Source: GMQP-bins7 sp963776565
GTDB taxonomy: Bacteria; Actinomycetota; Thermoleophilia; Gaiellales; Gaiellaceae
Reading direction: 5' to 3'
NCBI GenBank assembly: GCA_963776565.1
Contig: CAVZNF010000005.1
Coordinates: 62,001 to 126,000, forward strand
DNA: 64,000 bases
Shown: piece by piece, positions 27,901-35,602 of the stretch
Position numbering within the stretch: position 1 is the stretch's first letter
Layout: each line of letters opens with the position of its first letter
The notes under the pieces: generated by a model
What the model was told of the DNA's origin: nothing
Databases searched by the model: none
The model's input: the letters and a program-made list of their open reading frames with translations, nothing else
Translations under genes and position numbers: made by a program

Positions 27901-29498
27901 TCAGCATCCGCGACCCTGCCACCCTGGCGCCGATCGGCGCACCGATCGAGCCTGAGGGCTATGCCGGCGCCTATCGAGCCCAGCTCTGGGGGGCTCCCGG
28001 TCTCGCGTTGACGCCCGACGGTAGCTCCGTCCTCACCGCCTCGAACGAGCACGAGCTCGTCTGGTGGGATCTCCGGAGCCGCTCCGCGACCAGACGCGTG
28101 AGGATCGGTACGGGTCACCATGCGCTCGCACTGAGCTCCGACGGCGACACTGCCGCCGTCGGCGTTGACCGAGGCATCCAGCTGGTCGACACGCGAAGCG
28201 GAGCCGTGCGGTCATCCGCCGGCGTTCTCACCGACGCACCGAACTGGTTGGCATTCAGCTCTGACGGGAGGACCGTCGTGTCGACGGGCCTCGACGGAGC
28301 TGTGACCCTGTGGGACGTCCGGTCGGCGACGGTCCGCGAGACCCTGCGCGGCCACTCGGCCTCCGCCGCACAGCCGGAATTCAGCCCCGACGGGAAGACG
28401 CTCTACACGGCGAGCCACGACGGAACGGCGATCGCCTGGCGCATCGCGGGCGACCGCGGGCTCGGGCGGCCGTTCGAGTTCACGCCCGGCCGGGCGGCCC
28501 GGGACTTTCGGCACCCCGGTGCCTACGTCCTCGACGGACGGCTGATCGCTGTCGGCCTCAAGGGACGAGGAATTGGGTTCCGAGACGGCGAGACGCTGGC
28601 CCGAGCCGGCGCTCCCCTGCTGAAGACAGGCGGTGAGGTGAATGCGCTTGCGTCCGATCCGGACGGGCGGCTGCTCGCGGCAGGCACGAAGGCCGGCAAG
28701 GTGACGCTCTGGGACGTCGCTTCACGGTCGCTCCGGCTGGGGCCGTTCAGCGTCTCGAAGACGTCGGTAGAGAGCCTGAGCCTCAGCGCGGATGAGACGA
28801 TGCTCGCAACAGCCGGCGCGGACGGCGTGAGGCTCTGGGACGTTGCGACAGGGGCGGCGCGCGGCCGGGTCGGGGACGGCAGCTCCGTCGGCGCCGTCGC
28901 CTTCAGCCCGGCGGCCCCGCTCGTCGCGATCGTGGTCGCCGGGTATCCGGACCCGGACGAGCAAGCAGGAGTCGTCGAGGTCTGGAACGTGACCCGGCGC
29001 TCGCTGGTCATGAGGCTGCGACCCGATCTTGCCCCGGACGTAATCGGTTACGCGCTCGCCTTCACCCCGGACGGCCGGGTGCTTGCCAGCGGCGGGATCG
29101 GCGACCGGTTCGTTCACCTCTGGGACGTCGAGAAGGGAAAGCTGCTCCGCGAGCTCGAGCAGAACGTGGGCGGCGTGCACTCGCTCGAGTTCAGCCGCGA
29201 CGGTCGTACCTTGGCGGTCGGGGGGTACGGAGAGCCGTATGCGGCGCTCCTCGACGTCGCGACGGGGTTGCAGATCGGCCCGAGGCTCACGGCCGGCAGA
29301 GACAGCGCGACGGTCGATGTGTCCCCTGACGGGCGCTCCCTGTTGCAGACGCACGGCAACGGGGAGGGGGCTGTCTGGGACATCGATCCGGAGTCCTGGG
29401 CGAGGCGCGCGTGCGCGCTCGCCAACCGCACGCTCACCCAAGAGGAGTGGAAGAAATTCCTGCCGGGGCGGCCCTACAAGCCTGCCTGCGGCGCATGA
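24999..29498 (+). CDS. Ser/Thr protein kinase-STAND NTPase-WD40 fusion protein (five frameshifts)
   Basis: About 1500 residues when repaired. Residues 1-260: Hanks-type kinase with GFGGMSVVYLAE, catalytic HRDVKPSN, DFG in YLADFGLTRR and APEQ. Then an nSTAND1-type NTPase: CPFKGLASFEPVDADYFFGR, P-loop VGPSGSGKSSVLRAGLLPAL, LLAVDQLEELFT. A membrane helix follows (LLAGVAVLLAAAVAGG), then about 14 WD40/PQQ-like blades (LWDVRSATV, VEVSRDGRTLAVG) to the end, probably outside the cell. Single-base shifts lie near 25685, 26210, 26839, 27354 and 27509; they sum to zero, so the ends share a frame. Kinase inside and propeller outside resembles AfsK-type sensors. It converges on a BTAD regulator, the likely target. 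Confidence 0.85.
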   Translation: MQVSDDPRVGTELAGYRIESLLGFGGMSVVYLAEDLRLKRKVALKLLAASLAEDESFRDRFLRESELAASIDHPNIVPIYEAGTTEDILFIAMRYVEGRDLKERLQRGRLDPADAIGILAQVASALDAAHARGLVHRDVKPSNVLLDTGARPDGSDHVYLADFGLTRRVSEETGIGDDGHLLGTIDYVAPEQIAGEEIDGRADVYSLGCVLYECLVGQPPFRRDSDLAVGVRAPRSGAAGTERRAAGVAGRARRRDRQGAGEGAGRALLELQRARTGGARGRGRRGEPPARRRRLPCRRRQERSERCRGRVDGQGDRPSTSARAGARTLGPGYPGPRGCGGHLPVQGSRELRAGRCRLLLRPGAARGRARGPPCRRRLPRHRRPVGQRQVVGSPRRSSPGPRWRASCRAARAGGVCCCVPASGRWRSFAACSCRERRILSPRPSTRCPRTHACFSPSTSSRSCLPPAAPTPSARPSPTRSPARPPIRTVAQSLWSRCAPTSTGGSPPTRGSPSCWAETRCWSGPCRPRSCGVPSSCPPAGWGCGWSRSWPTRWSTTSRASRARCRCCPPPCSSSGRSGRTTRSHSLPIASPAASTAQSRGWPRAPTPASRTSASQLVRAVMLRLVGEDEGDAPVRRRAPLAELDLERNEDVADVLATLADSRLVTVSEGNVEVAHEALLREWPRLREWIEEDAEGRRLRRHITQAASEWDAAGRDRGELYRGARLAAALDWTADHALDVNELEREFVTESREASEQEAKRARRTNRRLRVLLAGVAVLLAAAVAGGISRSTSAARRATRRPRSSPSASAPRRSSRMTSTARSCSPVRRSRSTRSPQTRSYLLQALLRSPKADGIMHGRTEFLRAIEVSRDGRTLAVGSFRDGLLFFDTRTYARIGGKSPVTGYVESLAYGPGGDTLAVGGDGFIRLLDARTYEQLAETLVDGLVTRLIFSRDGSRLVVATGESVPDSISIRDPATLAPIGAPIEPEGYAGAYRAQLWGAPGLALTPDGSSVLTASNEHELVWWDLRSRSATRRVRIGTGHHALALSSDGDTAAVGVDRGIQLVDTRSGAVRSSAGVLTDAPNWLAFSSDGRTVVSTGLDGAVTLWDVRSATVRETLRGHSASAAQPEFSPDGKTLYTASHDGTAIAWRIAGDRGLGRPFEFTPGRAARDFRHPGAYVLDGRLIAVGLKGRGIGFRDGETLARAGAPLLKTGGEVNALASDPDGRLLAAGTKAGKVTLWDVASRSLRLGPFSVSKTSVESLSLSADETMLATAGADGVRLWDVATGAARGRVGDGSSVGAVAFSPAAPLVAIVVAGYPDPDEQAGVVEVWNVTRRSLVMRLRPDLAPDVIGYALAFTPDGRVLASGGIGDRFVHLWDVEKGKLLRELEQNVGGVHSLEFSRDGRTLAVGGYGEPYAALLDVATGLQIGPRLTAGRDSATVDVSPDGRSLLQTHGNGEGAVWDIDPESWARRACALANRTLTQEEWKKFLPGRPYKPACGA

Positions 29499-29504
29499 GA
29501 AAGC

Positions 29505-31106
29505 TCAGGGCCGGATCGACCAGGTGAAGCGTGTCAGCGCCGCCGGTGGAGCGAGGCCGCCGGGGCGTAGTCCCCGCCGGACGAGCAGCGTGGGCGGGGT
29601 GGCCTCTCTGGCGAGCCTGAGGCGGGCCGGGCCGAGGCCCTCGCGGTGCCACCGCGTCGAGAGCCCGACGACGAGCAGGCCGGCGTCGCGGCTCGCCTCC
29701 AGCATGCCCTCCTCGCCCGGCGGGGTCAGCAGCGGCTCAGCGGAGATGCCGAGGACCCGCTGGACGGCGAGCGCGCCGTGCGAGAGCAGGCGGCTCGCGT
29801 CGCGCTTGCCTTGCTCCGGCACTGCGGCGGCACCTGCGAGCCGGAGCGGCGCATCGGTGGCGCGCGCAAGCCACGCGCCGAGCTCGACCGCCGCCCAGTC
29901 GTGCTCGGCCCCTCCGAACGGGACGAGCACGGGGCCCTCGGGCGGCGCTCCTCGAGGAACGAGCAGCGCCACGTCGCAGGGCGTCCCCGCAAGTAGGGTG
30001 GTGAGCTGCTCGTCGGGAGCTCCCTCGGCCAGGAGCTCGTCGGGCGCGTTGGCGAGCAGGAGATCGACGTCGAGCTCGGTCGCGAGCCGAGCCAGTTCCT
30101 CGCCCGGCGCCGTCGACGTGAACGAGGTTGCACGGGCCACGACACCGCGCGCTTCGAGTGCCGACCGGCGCTCTTCGAGCCAGGCCGACGCGGACTGAAG
30201 GTCGGCTGCGTCCGACACGAGCCTGGCCAGGATCAGGACGCGAGGCGGGTGTCGCACAAGCGGCTCGGCCACCGCCAGCAGCGCGTCGACGCGCTCTCGT
30301 GCGTGATCGCGACGAGAATCGACCGCTCCGCGACCTCGCGGACACCTGCGGCTGCCGGCGCTTCGACGTCCAGCGACGGGTCCTGCCGAAGGATCGCCCG
30401 CTCCAGCTCCTGGAGCGCCGGGCTCGGGTCGATCCCGAGCTCGTCGACGAGGGCCCGGCGCGCATCCTGGTAGGCGTCCAGGGCCTCCGCCTGCCGACCT
30501 GACCGGTACAGCGCCGTCATCAGATACCTCCGCAGGCGTTCGCGGAGCGGGTGCTCGGTCGACCAGTGCCTCGAGCTCCCCGACCAGATCGTCGTGACGC
30601 CCGAGCGCGAGGTCGGCGTCGATCCGGAGCTCGACTGCTGCCAGCCTGATCTCCTCGAGCCGGGCGATCGCCGCCTGGGCGAAGCTCTCATAGGCGAAGT
30701 CCGCCAGCGCCGGGCCTCTCCAGAGCGAGAGGGCGTCGCGGAGCCGCTCCGCCGCGTCGGCCGCCAGGCCGCGGGCGAGCAGGCTCCTTCCCTCGTCCAC
30801 CAGGCGCTCGAAGCGGTGGAGATCGAGCGCGTCGGGCTCGACGCGGATGAGGTAGCCGGGCGATCTGGTCGTCAGCACGTCCTGCGGGAGCGCTTTGCGT
30901 AATCGCGAGACGTTGACGCGCAGCGCGGCGGCGGCGTCCTCCGGCGAGTCCTCGCCCCAGAGCTCGTCGATCAGCCGGTCAGCGGGAACGACCTCGTTGG
31001 GATGGAAGAGGAGCACGGCAAGAAGCGCACGCGGCTTGAGGCCGCCGAGGGAGACCTCGCCGCCTTGGTCCCACACCTCGAGCGGTCCCAGGATCCGGAA
31101 CTCCAT
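29505..31106 (-). CDS. BTAD (SARP/EmbR-type) transcriptional regulator with C-terminal UspA-like domains (frameshifted)
   Basis: About 530 residues. The N-terminus FRILGPLEVWDQGGEVSLGG and PRALLAVLLFHPNEVV, with NVSRLRKAL, is the OmpR-like winged helix of SARPs; the BTAD all-helical domain follows (LYRSGRQAEALDAYQDARRA, DELGIDPSPALQELERAIL). Two single-base shifts near 30560 and 30320 split BTAD. The rest looks like two universal-stress-type nucleotide-binding modules (ELDVDLLLANAP; VQRVLGISAEPLLTPPGEEG with a ...LLVVGLSTRWHREGLGPARL ending), in place of the NB-ARC-TPR of AfsR. It is divergent from the TolB-like gene and convergent with the kinase (6 bases apart). Probably autoregulated through the repeat at 31141. 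Confidence 0.8.
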   Translation of the reverse strand: MEFRILGPLEVWDQGGEVSLGGLKPRALLAVLLFHPNEVVPADRLIDELWGEDSPEDAAAALRVNVSRLRKALPQDVLTTRSPGYLIRVEPDALDLHRFERLVDEGRSLLARGLAADAAERLRDALSLWRGPALADFAYESFAQAAIARLEEIRLAAVELRIDADLALGRHDDLVGELEALVDRAPAPRTPAEVSDDGAVPVRSAGGGPGRLPGCAPGPRRRARDRPEPGAPGAGAGDPSAGPVAGRRSAGSRRCPRGRGAVDSRRDHARERVDALLAVAEPLVRHPPRVLILARLVSDAADLQSASAWLEERRSALEARGVVARATSFTSTAPGEELARLATELDVDLLLANAPDELLAEGAPDEQLTTLLAGTPCDVALLVPRGAPPEGPVLVPFGGAEHDWAAVELGAWLARATDAPLRLAGAAAVPEQGKRDASRLLSHGALAVQRVLGISAEPLLTPPGEEGMLEASRDAGLLVVGLSTRWHREGLGPARLRLAREATPPTLLVRRGLRPGGLAPPAALTRFTWSIRP

Positions 31107-31124
31107 CTGCTGGCCGGGACGCTA

Positions 31125-31327
31125 ACGGCTGTTGCGCGGCTGAAACAGACCTGAAACAGGAAGGGTCGATCGTCTCTTCGACAGTCGAGTAGAACGAGAG
31201 CGAAAGGGGATGGGCAAGATGCCCGCGAATCCAATCCAACTCCTCGGTGCCGGCCTTGTCGTGACCGTCGGGCTAGCAGCTACCTCCGGGGCCGTGTCCG
31301 CGCCGGCGACGGGGTCTCGGCTCGCCG
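31125..31327 (+). repeat. long direct repeat, copy 1 (promoter plus signal peptide)
   Basis: About 203 bases covering the SARP-type repeat, the ribosome site and the signal-peptide codons of the TolB-like gene. A copy of about 208 bases with roughly 85-90% identity by eye lies at 32523-32730. Several stretches of over 30 bases are identical. Confidence 0.8.
31141..31157 (+). promoter_or_regulatory. SARP-type direct repeat between the BTAD and TolB-like genes
   Basis: TGAAAC at 31141 and 31152, 11 bp apart, in the 100-base divergent region. It could serve both genes. Confidence 0.6.
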
Positions 31328-32324
31328 CGGACGCTGCGCAAGGCAAGTCGAAGATCGCCTTCATCAGCCGCGGTCTGCAACGAAGACCCGCGCTCTACGT
31401 CGTGAGCGCGGACGGGAGCGGGCAGCGGAGGCTGACGGGCAGTGTGTTGGTCCGTACTCCTGCGTGGTCGCCAGACGGGCGGAGGATTGCCTTCGAAGGG
31501 CACGGCCCACCGGCATCTACGTTGTGAACGCCGACGGAAGCTTTCGGCTGAGGCTGGCGCGCACGGGGCGCACTCCTGCCTGGTCGCCCGACGGGCGGAC
31601 GATCGCGTTCTTCAGCGGCTCCAAGATCTACCTCATGAACGCCGACGGGAGCGAGCACCGGCCCCTGACGCGGCTGTGGAACGGGCGCAGGGCGTCTCTT
31701 GCATGGTCGCCCGACGGGCGGAAACTCGCCTTCCTCGCCGGTGGAGGGCCGGTAGTCGACGATCTTCTGCGCGGTGGTTGCGGCGCGCCGCCGGACTACT
31801 GCTTCAACCTCTATGTCGTGAACAGCGACGGGAGCGGACTGCGGAACCTGACGTCGAAGCTGGCCGCCGGTCGGGGTTTCGGTGCTGGTCTCGCCTCCGA
31901 CCCTGTCTGGTCTCCCGACGGACGGAAGATCGCATTCGTGCAACTCAGCAAGCGGCTCGGGGTCTATGTCGTGAACGCCGACGGCAGTGGGGTGCGGAAC
32001 CTCACGCCGAAGCCGGCGGGGGCCGCCTACGCCGCTCCTGCCTGGTCGCCCGACGGGCGGAAGATCGCCTTCGCCAGCGAGCGCGACGGCAACTCCGAGG
32101 TCTACGTCATGAACGCCAACGGCAGCGGACAACGGAACCTGACCCGCAACCCGGCGCTCGACGCCGATCCCGCCTGGTCGCCGGACGGGCGCTCCATCGC
32201 CTTCCGGAGCACGCGCGACGGCAACACGGACATCTACATCATGAACGCCGACGGGAGCGGACAGCGGAATCTGACGCGCAGCCCGGCGAACGAAGGCCGG
32301 TTTGCCTGGGCTCCCGGACGGTAG
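31219..32324 (+). CDS. secreted TolB-like/PD40 beta-propeller protein (frameshifted)
   Basis: A signal peptide (MPANPIQLLGAGLVV...AATSGAVSAPA) leads into six or seven PD40 repeats of the form WSPDGRKIAF...VYVVNADGSGQRNLT, a TolB-type propeller likely outside the membrane. ATG 31219 is preferred to 31210 because AAAGGGG abuts 31210 but is 9 bases before 31219. A single-base shift near 31500 interrupts blade 2. Repeats are very alike, so recent internal duplication is likely. Its promoter carries the SARP-type repeat. No TolQRA or Pal is present (and no outer membrane expected), so Tol function is not implied. A ligand- or surface-sensing role next to the kinase is inference. Confidence 0.75.
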
Positions 32325-32340
32325 AAGCAGGGCGCGTCGT

Positions 32341-32569
32341 GATGCCCGGCCGAATCCACCGCCTCATCGCGGTCGGCATCGTCGCGATCGCCGCGCTGGG
32401 CGCGCCAGCCGGGGGGCGCCTCCGAAGTCCGCTACGAGGAGCTCGTCACACCTGACGAGCTCCTCGTCGTTCTCAGAGCGATCAGCCGGCCGTCTGACGG
32501 GCGTCTCGCGGCTGGTACGCCGACGGCTGTTGCGGGTCTGAAACGGACCTGAAATGCGCCGGGTCGAAC
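32341..32569 (+). pseudogene. broken small secreted-protein gene
   Basis: ATG 32341 opens a signal-peptide-like stretch (HRLIAVGIVAIAALGAPAG); after a one-base shift near 32413 another frame reads SEVRYEELVTPDELLVVL and continues to a TGA inside the next promoter. It contains a perfect 14-bp inverted repeat (32435-32466, arms CGAGGAGCTCGTCA) that could act as terminator. Origin not recognised. Confidence 0.35.
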
Positions 32570-32730
32570 ATCGGGTTCGACAGTCGAGCAGAACGAGAGC
32601 GAAAGGGGATGGGCAAGATGCCCGCGAATCCAATCCAACTCCTCGGTGCCGGCCTTGTTGTGACCGTCTGGCTGGCCGCTACCTCCGGGGGGACCGCGTC
32701 CGCGCCAGCCACGGGGTCTCGGCTTGCCGG
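32523..32730 (+). repeat. long direct repeat, copy 2 (promoter plus signal peptide)
   Basis: Second copy of the 31125-31327 sequence, with the SARP-type pair TGAAAC (32539) and TGAAAT (32550), the same ribosome site and the same first 30 or so codons. After the repeat the sequences are unrelated. Confidence 0.8.
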
Positions 32731-32896
32731 AGCTCAATGTCGCGAGGGATCACGCCTTCCGGATGTCGGCGCTCAAGGTGCGCGGGAAGACGGTAGTCAT
32801 CGTCACTCAGGCACCTGTGGCGGAGTTCCCGAAGTTTCTGCCGATCGCAACGGCTCTCTTGGCCTCGCTGAGGTTCCCGAGGGAGCCGTGAAATGA
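32618..32896 (+). pseudogene. chimeric gene: duplicated signal peptide joined to the 3' end of another gene
   Basis: The signal peptide MPANPIQLLGAGLVVTV is copied from the TolB-like gene. Just past the repeat (about 32728) the coding-like frame changes: the natural-looking downstream frame reads PELNVARDHAFRMSALKVRG, VVIVTQAPVAEFPKFL and ALLASLRFPREP, then TGA 32889, like the C-terminus of a small lipoprotein. In the start frame the chain runs to 32896 and overlaps the next ATG. It may be a recombination product rather than a working gene. Confidence 0.5.
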
Positions 32897-33903
32897 CGCC
32901 TCGCGCATTCGTGTGGGCGACGCTCACGACGTTCTTTGCACTCTTGGCGGCCGTTCTCTCGCTCAACGTCGCCATTGACCCCTTCGCGCTTGCCGGCACC
33001 CATCTCGTCCCGCCAGCCGCCGAGAACGATCGCGCGATCAAGCTCACCCTGATCGATGGGCTCCATCGATCCCCGGAGCTCCTCATCCTCGGAAGCTCGC
33101 GTGCCCGAAAGGCCGAGCCTGCCTACCTCGAGGGGCTGACCGGGCGCTCGGGCTTCAACGCCGCGGTCACCGGAGGGACGGCGGCCGACGCGTGGGTGAT
33201 GACGAACTATCTGTCCCGCAGGTTTCCCTCGAACCACCGCGCGTACCTCTGGTTCGTCGACATCGGCATCGCCACGAACGGGGTCAATCCGATGCTCGCG
33301 AGCGATCCGCGCGCGAAGCCGTACCTCGTTGGCAGGTCCCGTTTCGGCATCGCAGACGTCGGCACCTATCTCGGAACGGACGCCTTGCGTGAGTCACTGC
33401 GGGTGCTGAGAGCGTGCCAACGGCACGGATGCAAGCCGCGTCGCCTCATCCGCTACCGGCCGGACGGGTCACTCGTGCCGCGTTCTATTCGGAACCTGCC
33501 CGAGCAGGCGAGGTCGCTCCGGCGCGACGTGCAGCGAGAGGTCGCAGGCATCCGGGCGAATCCGCCGCACGAGCGACCGTTCGATCCACGCCGGTACGTC
33601 TACTTCGAGCGCGCGCTCGCGTTCATGAACCGGCACGACGCGACGCCGGTCATCGTCCTGAATCCCGTTCATCCGGAAGTCCTCGCGGAGCTGCGCAAGT
33701 ACGGCTACCCGGGACGCAAGCCCTCGCTCGAGTATCTGCACGAGCTGCATGCGCGGTTCGACTTCGTCGTCGTGGACGCCGAGGACATCCGAACGTGGCG
33801 CGGGGTCGCGACCGACTTCTCAAACGTCAACCACGTCAACCTCCGGAACATGCGGCGTCTCCTGACCTACGTCGTCGCGCACTCCCACGGCGCGCTCGGG
33901 TGA
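32893..33903 (+). CDS. membrane-anchored SGNH/AlgJ-AlgX-like protein, partner of the MBOAT
   Basis: A 336-residue protein with one N-terminal membrane anchor (ATLTTFFALLAAVLSLNVA) and an extracytoplasmic domain. LLILGSSRARKAEP carries the Ser of an SGNH-type block I, and NVNHVNLRNMRRLL may hold the late His. Proteins of this type (DUF1574/AlgJ-like) transfer or remove acyl groups from polysaccharides together with an MBOAT acyltransferase, which is the next gene three bases on. The substrate is unknown; a cell-wall or exported glycan is inferred from the two cell-wall genes downstream. Confidence 0.7.
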   Translation: MTPRAFVWATLTTFFALLAAVLSLNVAIDPFALAGTHLVPPAAENDRAIKLTLIDGLHRSPELLILGSSRARKAEPAYLEGLTGRSGFNAAVTGGTAADAWVMTNYLSRRFPSNHRAYLWFVDIGIATNGVNPMLASDPRAKPYLVGRSRFGIADVGTYLGTDALRESLRVLRACQRHGCKPRRLIRYRPDGSLVPRSIRNLPEQARSLRRDVQREVAGIRANPPHERPFDPRRYVYFERALAFMNRHDATPVIVLNPVHPEVLAELRKYGYPGRKPSLEYLHELHARFDFVVVDAEDIRTWRGVATDFSNVNHVNLRNMRRLLTYVVAHSHGALG

Positions 33904-33906
33904 GCC

Positions 33907-35310
33907 ATGCTCTTCACGACCTACGCCTTCCTCTTCGGCTACCTGCCGCTCGTCCTCGTCGGCTGGTGGGGCATTGGGAACCGAAGTGCTCGTCTCGCTT
34001 TCCTCACCTGCGCGTCGTGGATCTTCTACGCCTGGTGGGATTGGCGCTTCCTGCCCCTGATGGTCGGAACGACCACGGTCGACTACGTCGCCGCGCTCGC
34101 GATCGCGCATTCGAGCGACCAAGCGCGTCGCAAGCTCCTGCTCGTCACGTCGCTCGCGGTGAATCTCGGCGTCCTCGGCTTCTTCAAGTACGCGACGTTC
34201 TTCCTGTCGTCGCTGAACGGCGTCGGTGCGCTGATCGGATTGGAGGCGCCGCTGCCCGTGCTCCGCGTGCTCCTTCCGATCGGCATCTCGTTCTACACGT
34301 TCAACTCCATGTCGTACACGATCGACGTCTACCGAGGGCGTGTGCGGGCGACCCGACACATCCTCGAGTACACGACGTTCGTCGCATTGTTTCCGCACCT
34401 CATTGCCGGCCCGATCGTTCGCTTCACTGACATTGCGGACCAGCTGCGCCGCCCGGCCGTCCGCCTGACCTCGTCGTTCGCGGCGTCAGGGCTGTTCTTC
34501 CTCGGCTGCGGGCTCACGAAGAAGCTCCTCATCGCCGATCGGCTCGATCCCTTCGTCGACCAGCTGTGGGCGTCGTCTCATGATCTGGGTCTCCTCGGGG
34601 CCTGGACGGCTGCGATCGCCTACACGCTGCAGCTCTACTTCGACTTCTCGGGCTACTCGGACATGGCGGTCGGACTCGCCTGGCTCATCGGGTTCCGCTT
34701 CCCGCAGAACTTCAACTCGCCCCTCAAGGCCGAGAACATCTCCGACTTCTGGCGGCGCTGGCATATGACCCTGTCGTCGTGGCTACGCGACTACCTCTTC
34801 ATCCCGCTCGGAGGATCGCGGAAGGGGATCAAGCGCACTGTCGCCGCCCTGGGAGTGACGATGGTCCTCGGTGGACTGTGGCACGGCGCCGCCCTCACCT
34901 TCGTCGTGTGGGGGGTCGTCCAGGGAACACTGCTCGCCGGACACGCGATCCTGCGTAATGCGGGGCTCACGCCGCAAAACGTCATCGTGAATCGAGCGCT
35001 GACGTTCTGTGTCGTGGCTGCTGCGTTCGTCATCTTTCGTTCGCCGAATCTGGCCGTCGCCGGATCGATCTTGGAGGCCATGGTCGGGATGGACGGGCTC
35101 GGGCCTGCCGACGCTGCGGAGCTCCTCCCGATCGGATTCCTCGGCCTCGTCGCTGCGCTGCTCGTCTTCGTGAACGTCGCGCCCAACACGTGGGAGGTTC
35201 ACGCGGGCTTCGCACCGCGCATCCGCTACGGGTTTGCGACGGGCGCCGTGGCCGCGCTCGCCGTCATGACGATCGCGGCTCCGCACCCGTTCATCTACTT
35301 CCAGTTCTGA
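33907..35310 (+). CDS. MBOAT-family membrane-bound O-acyltransferase (AlgI-like)
   Basis: A 467-residue polytopic protein. Family landmarks are LLPIGISFYTFNSMSYTIDV, FPHLIAGPIVRF, YFDFSGYSDMAVGLAWLIGF, NFNSPLKAENISDFWRRWH and the catalytic-His GGLWHGAALTF. AlgI/PatA/DltB-type MBOATs move acyl groups from the cytoplasm across the membrane to exported glycans. The frame is intact and the protein full length. It is paired with the SGNH-like gene upstream. No acyl carrier protein gene (as in dlt) is nearby, so acetyl-CoA may be the donor. Confidence 0.9.
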   Translation: MLFTTYAFLFGYLPLVLVGWWGIGNRSARLAFLTCASWIFYAWWDWRFLPLMVGTTTVDYVAALAIAHSSDQARRKLLLVTSLAVNLGVLGFFKYATFFLSSLNGVGALIGLEAPLPVLRVLLPIGISFYTFNSMSYTIDVYRGRVRATRHILEYTTFVALFPHLIAGPIVRFTDIADQLRRPAVRLTSSFAASGLFFLGCGLTKKLLIADRLDPFVDQLWASSHDLGLLGAWTAAIAYTLQLYFDFSGYSDMAVGLAWLIGFRFPQNFNSPLKAENISDFWRRWHMTLSSWLRDYLFIPLGGSRKGIKRTVAALGVTMVLGGLWHGAALTFVVWGVVQGTLLAGHAILRNAGLTPQNVIVNRALTFCVVAAAFVIFRSPNLAVAGSILEAMVGMDGLGPADAAELLPIGFLGLVAALLVFVNVAPNTWEVHAGFAPRIRYGFATGAVAALAVMTIAAPHPFIYFQF

Positions 35311-35328
35311 TTCCGACACGGCCAAGCT

Positions 35329-35502
35329 TGGCGGCCCGGCCTGGCAGCGATCACTGCGAATCGGCTGATTGCGTCTGACGGCGTCGTGTCGCAGGGGGGT
35401 GGCCTCTACAGCGCAGATCCGTTCACCGGGGCACCGTTTCCCGTCGCGATCACCGGAACCGTCATAAACGGCAATAAGCCGGACCAATGTGTCGGCTGCT
35501 GA
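35329..35502 (+). pseudogene. C-terminal fragment of a right-handed beta-helix protein
   Basis: The frame ANRLIASDGVVSQGGGLYS...GTVINGNKPDQCVGC ends at TGA 35500. The GGGLY turn and the NxPDQCxGC tail are the usual C-terminus of secreted parallel-beta-helix proteins in Actinobacteria. Only about 50 codons remain with no start, so it is a relic. The rest of the 292-base gap holds nothing else I can name. Confidence 0.55.
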
Positions 35503-35602
35503 GGGCTGAGCCCACGACCGTCTGCCCGTCCTGAAATCACTACTTCAGCGGTTCGAGTCACTTCGGCTCGATAGGAGCAGACCTCTTGGCGAAGGACACG
35601 AA

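Noticed and set aside
31700..32300. Regular repeats in the TolB-like gene, taken at first as a possible CRISPR or tandem array
   Set aside because: They are in-frame protein repeats (WSPDGRKIAF) with variable spacing. No CRISPR array or cas gene was seen anywhere in the window.
31219..32324. Tol-Pal system from the TolB-like protein
   Set aside because: No tolQRA or pal nearby and no outer-membrane genes; PD40 propellers occur in many unrelated secreted proteins.
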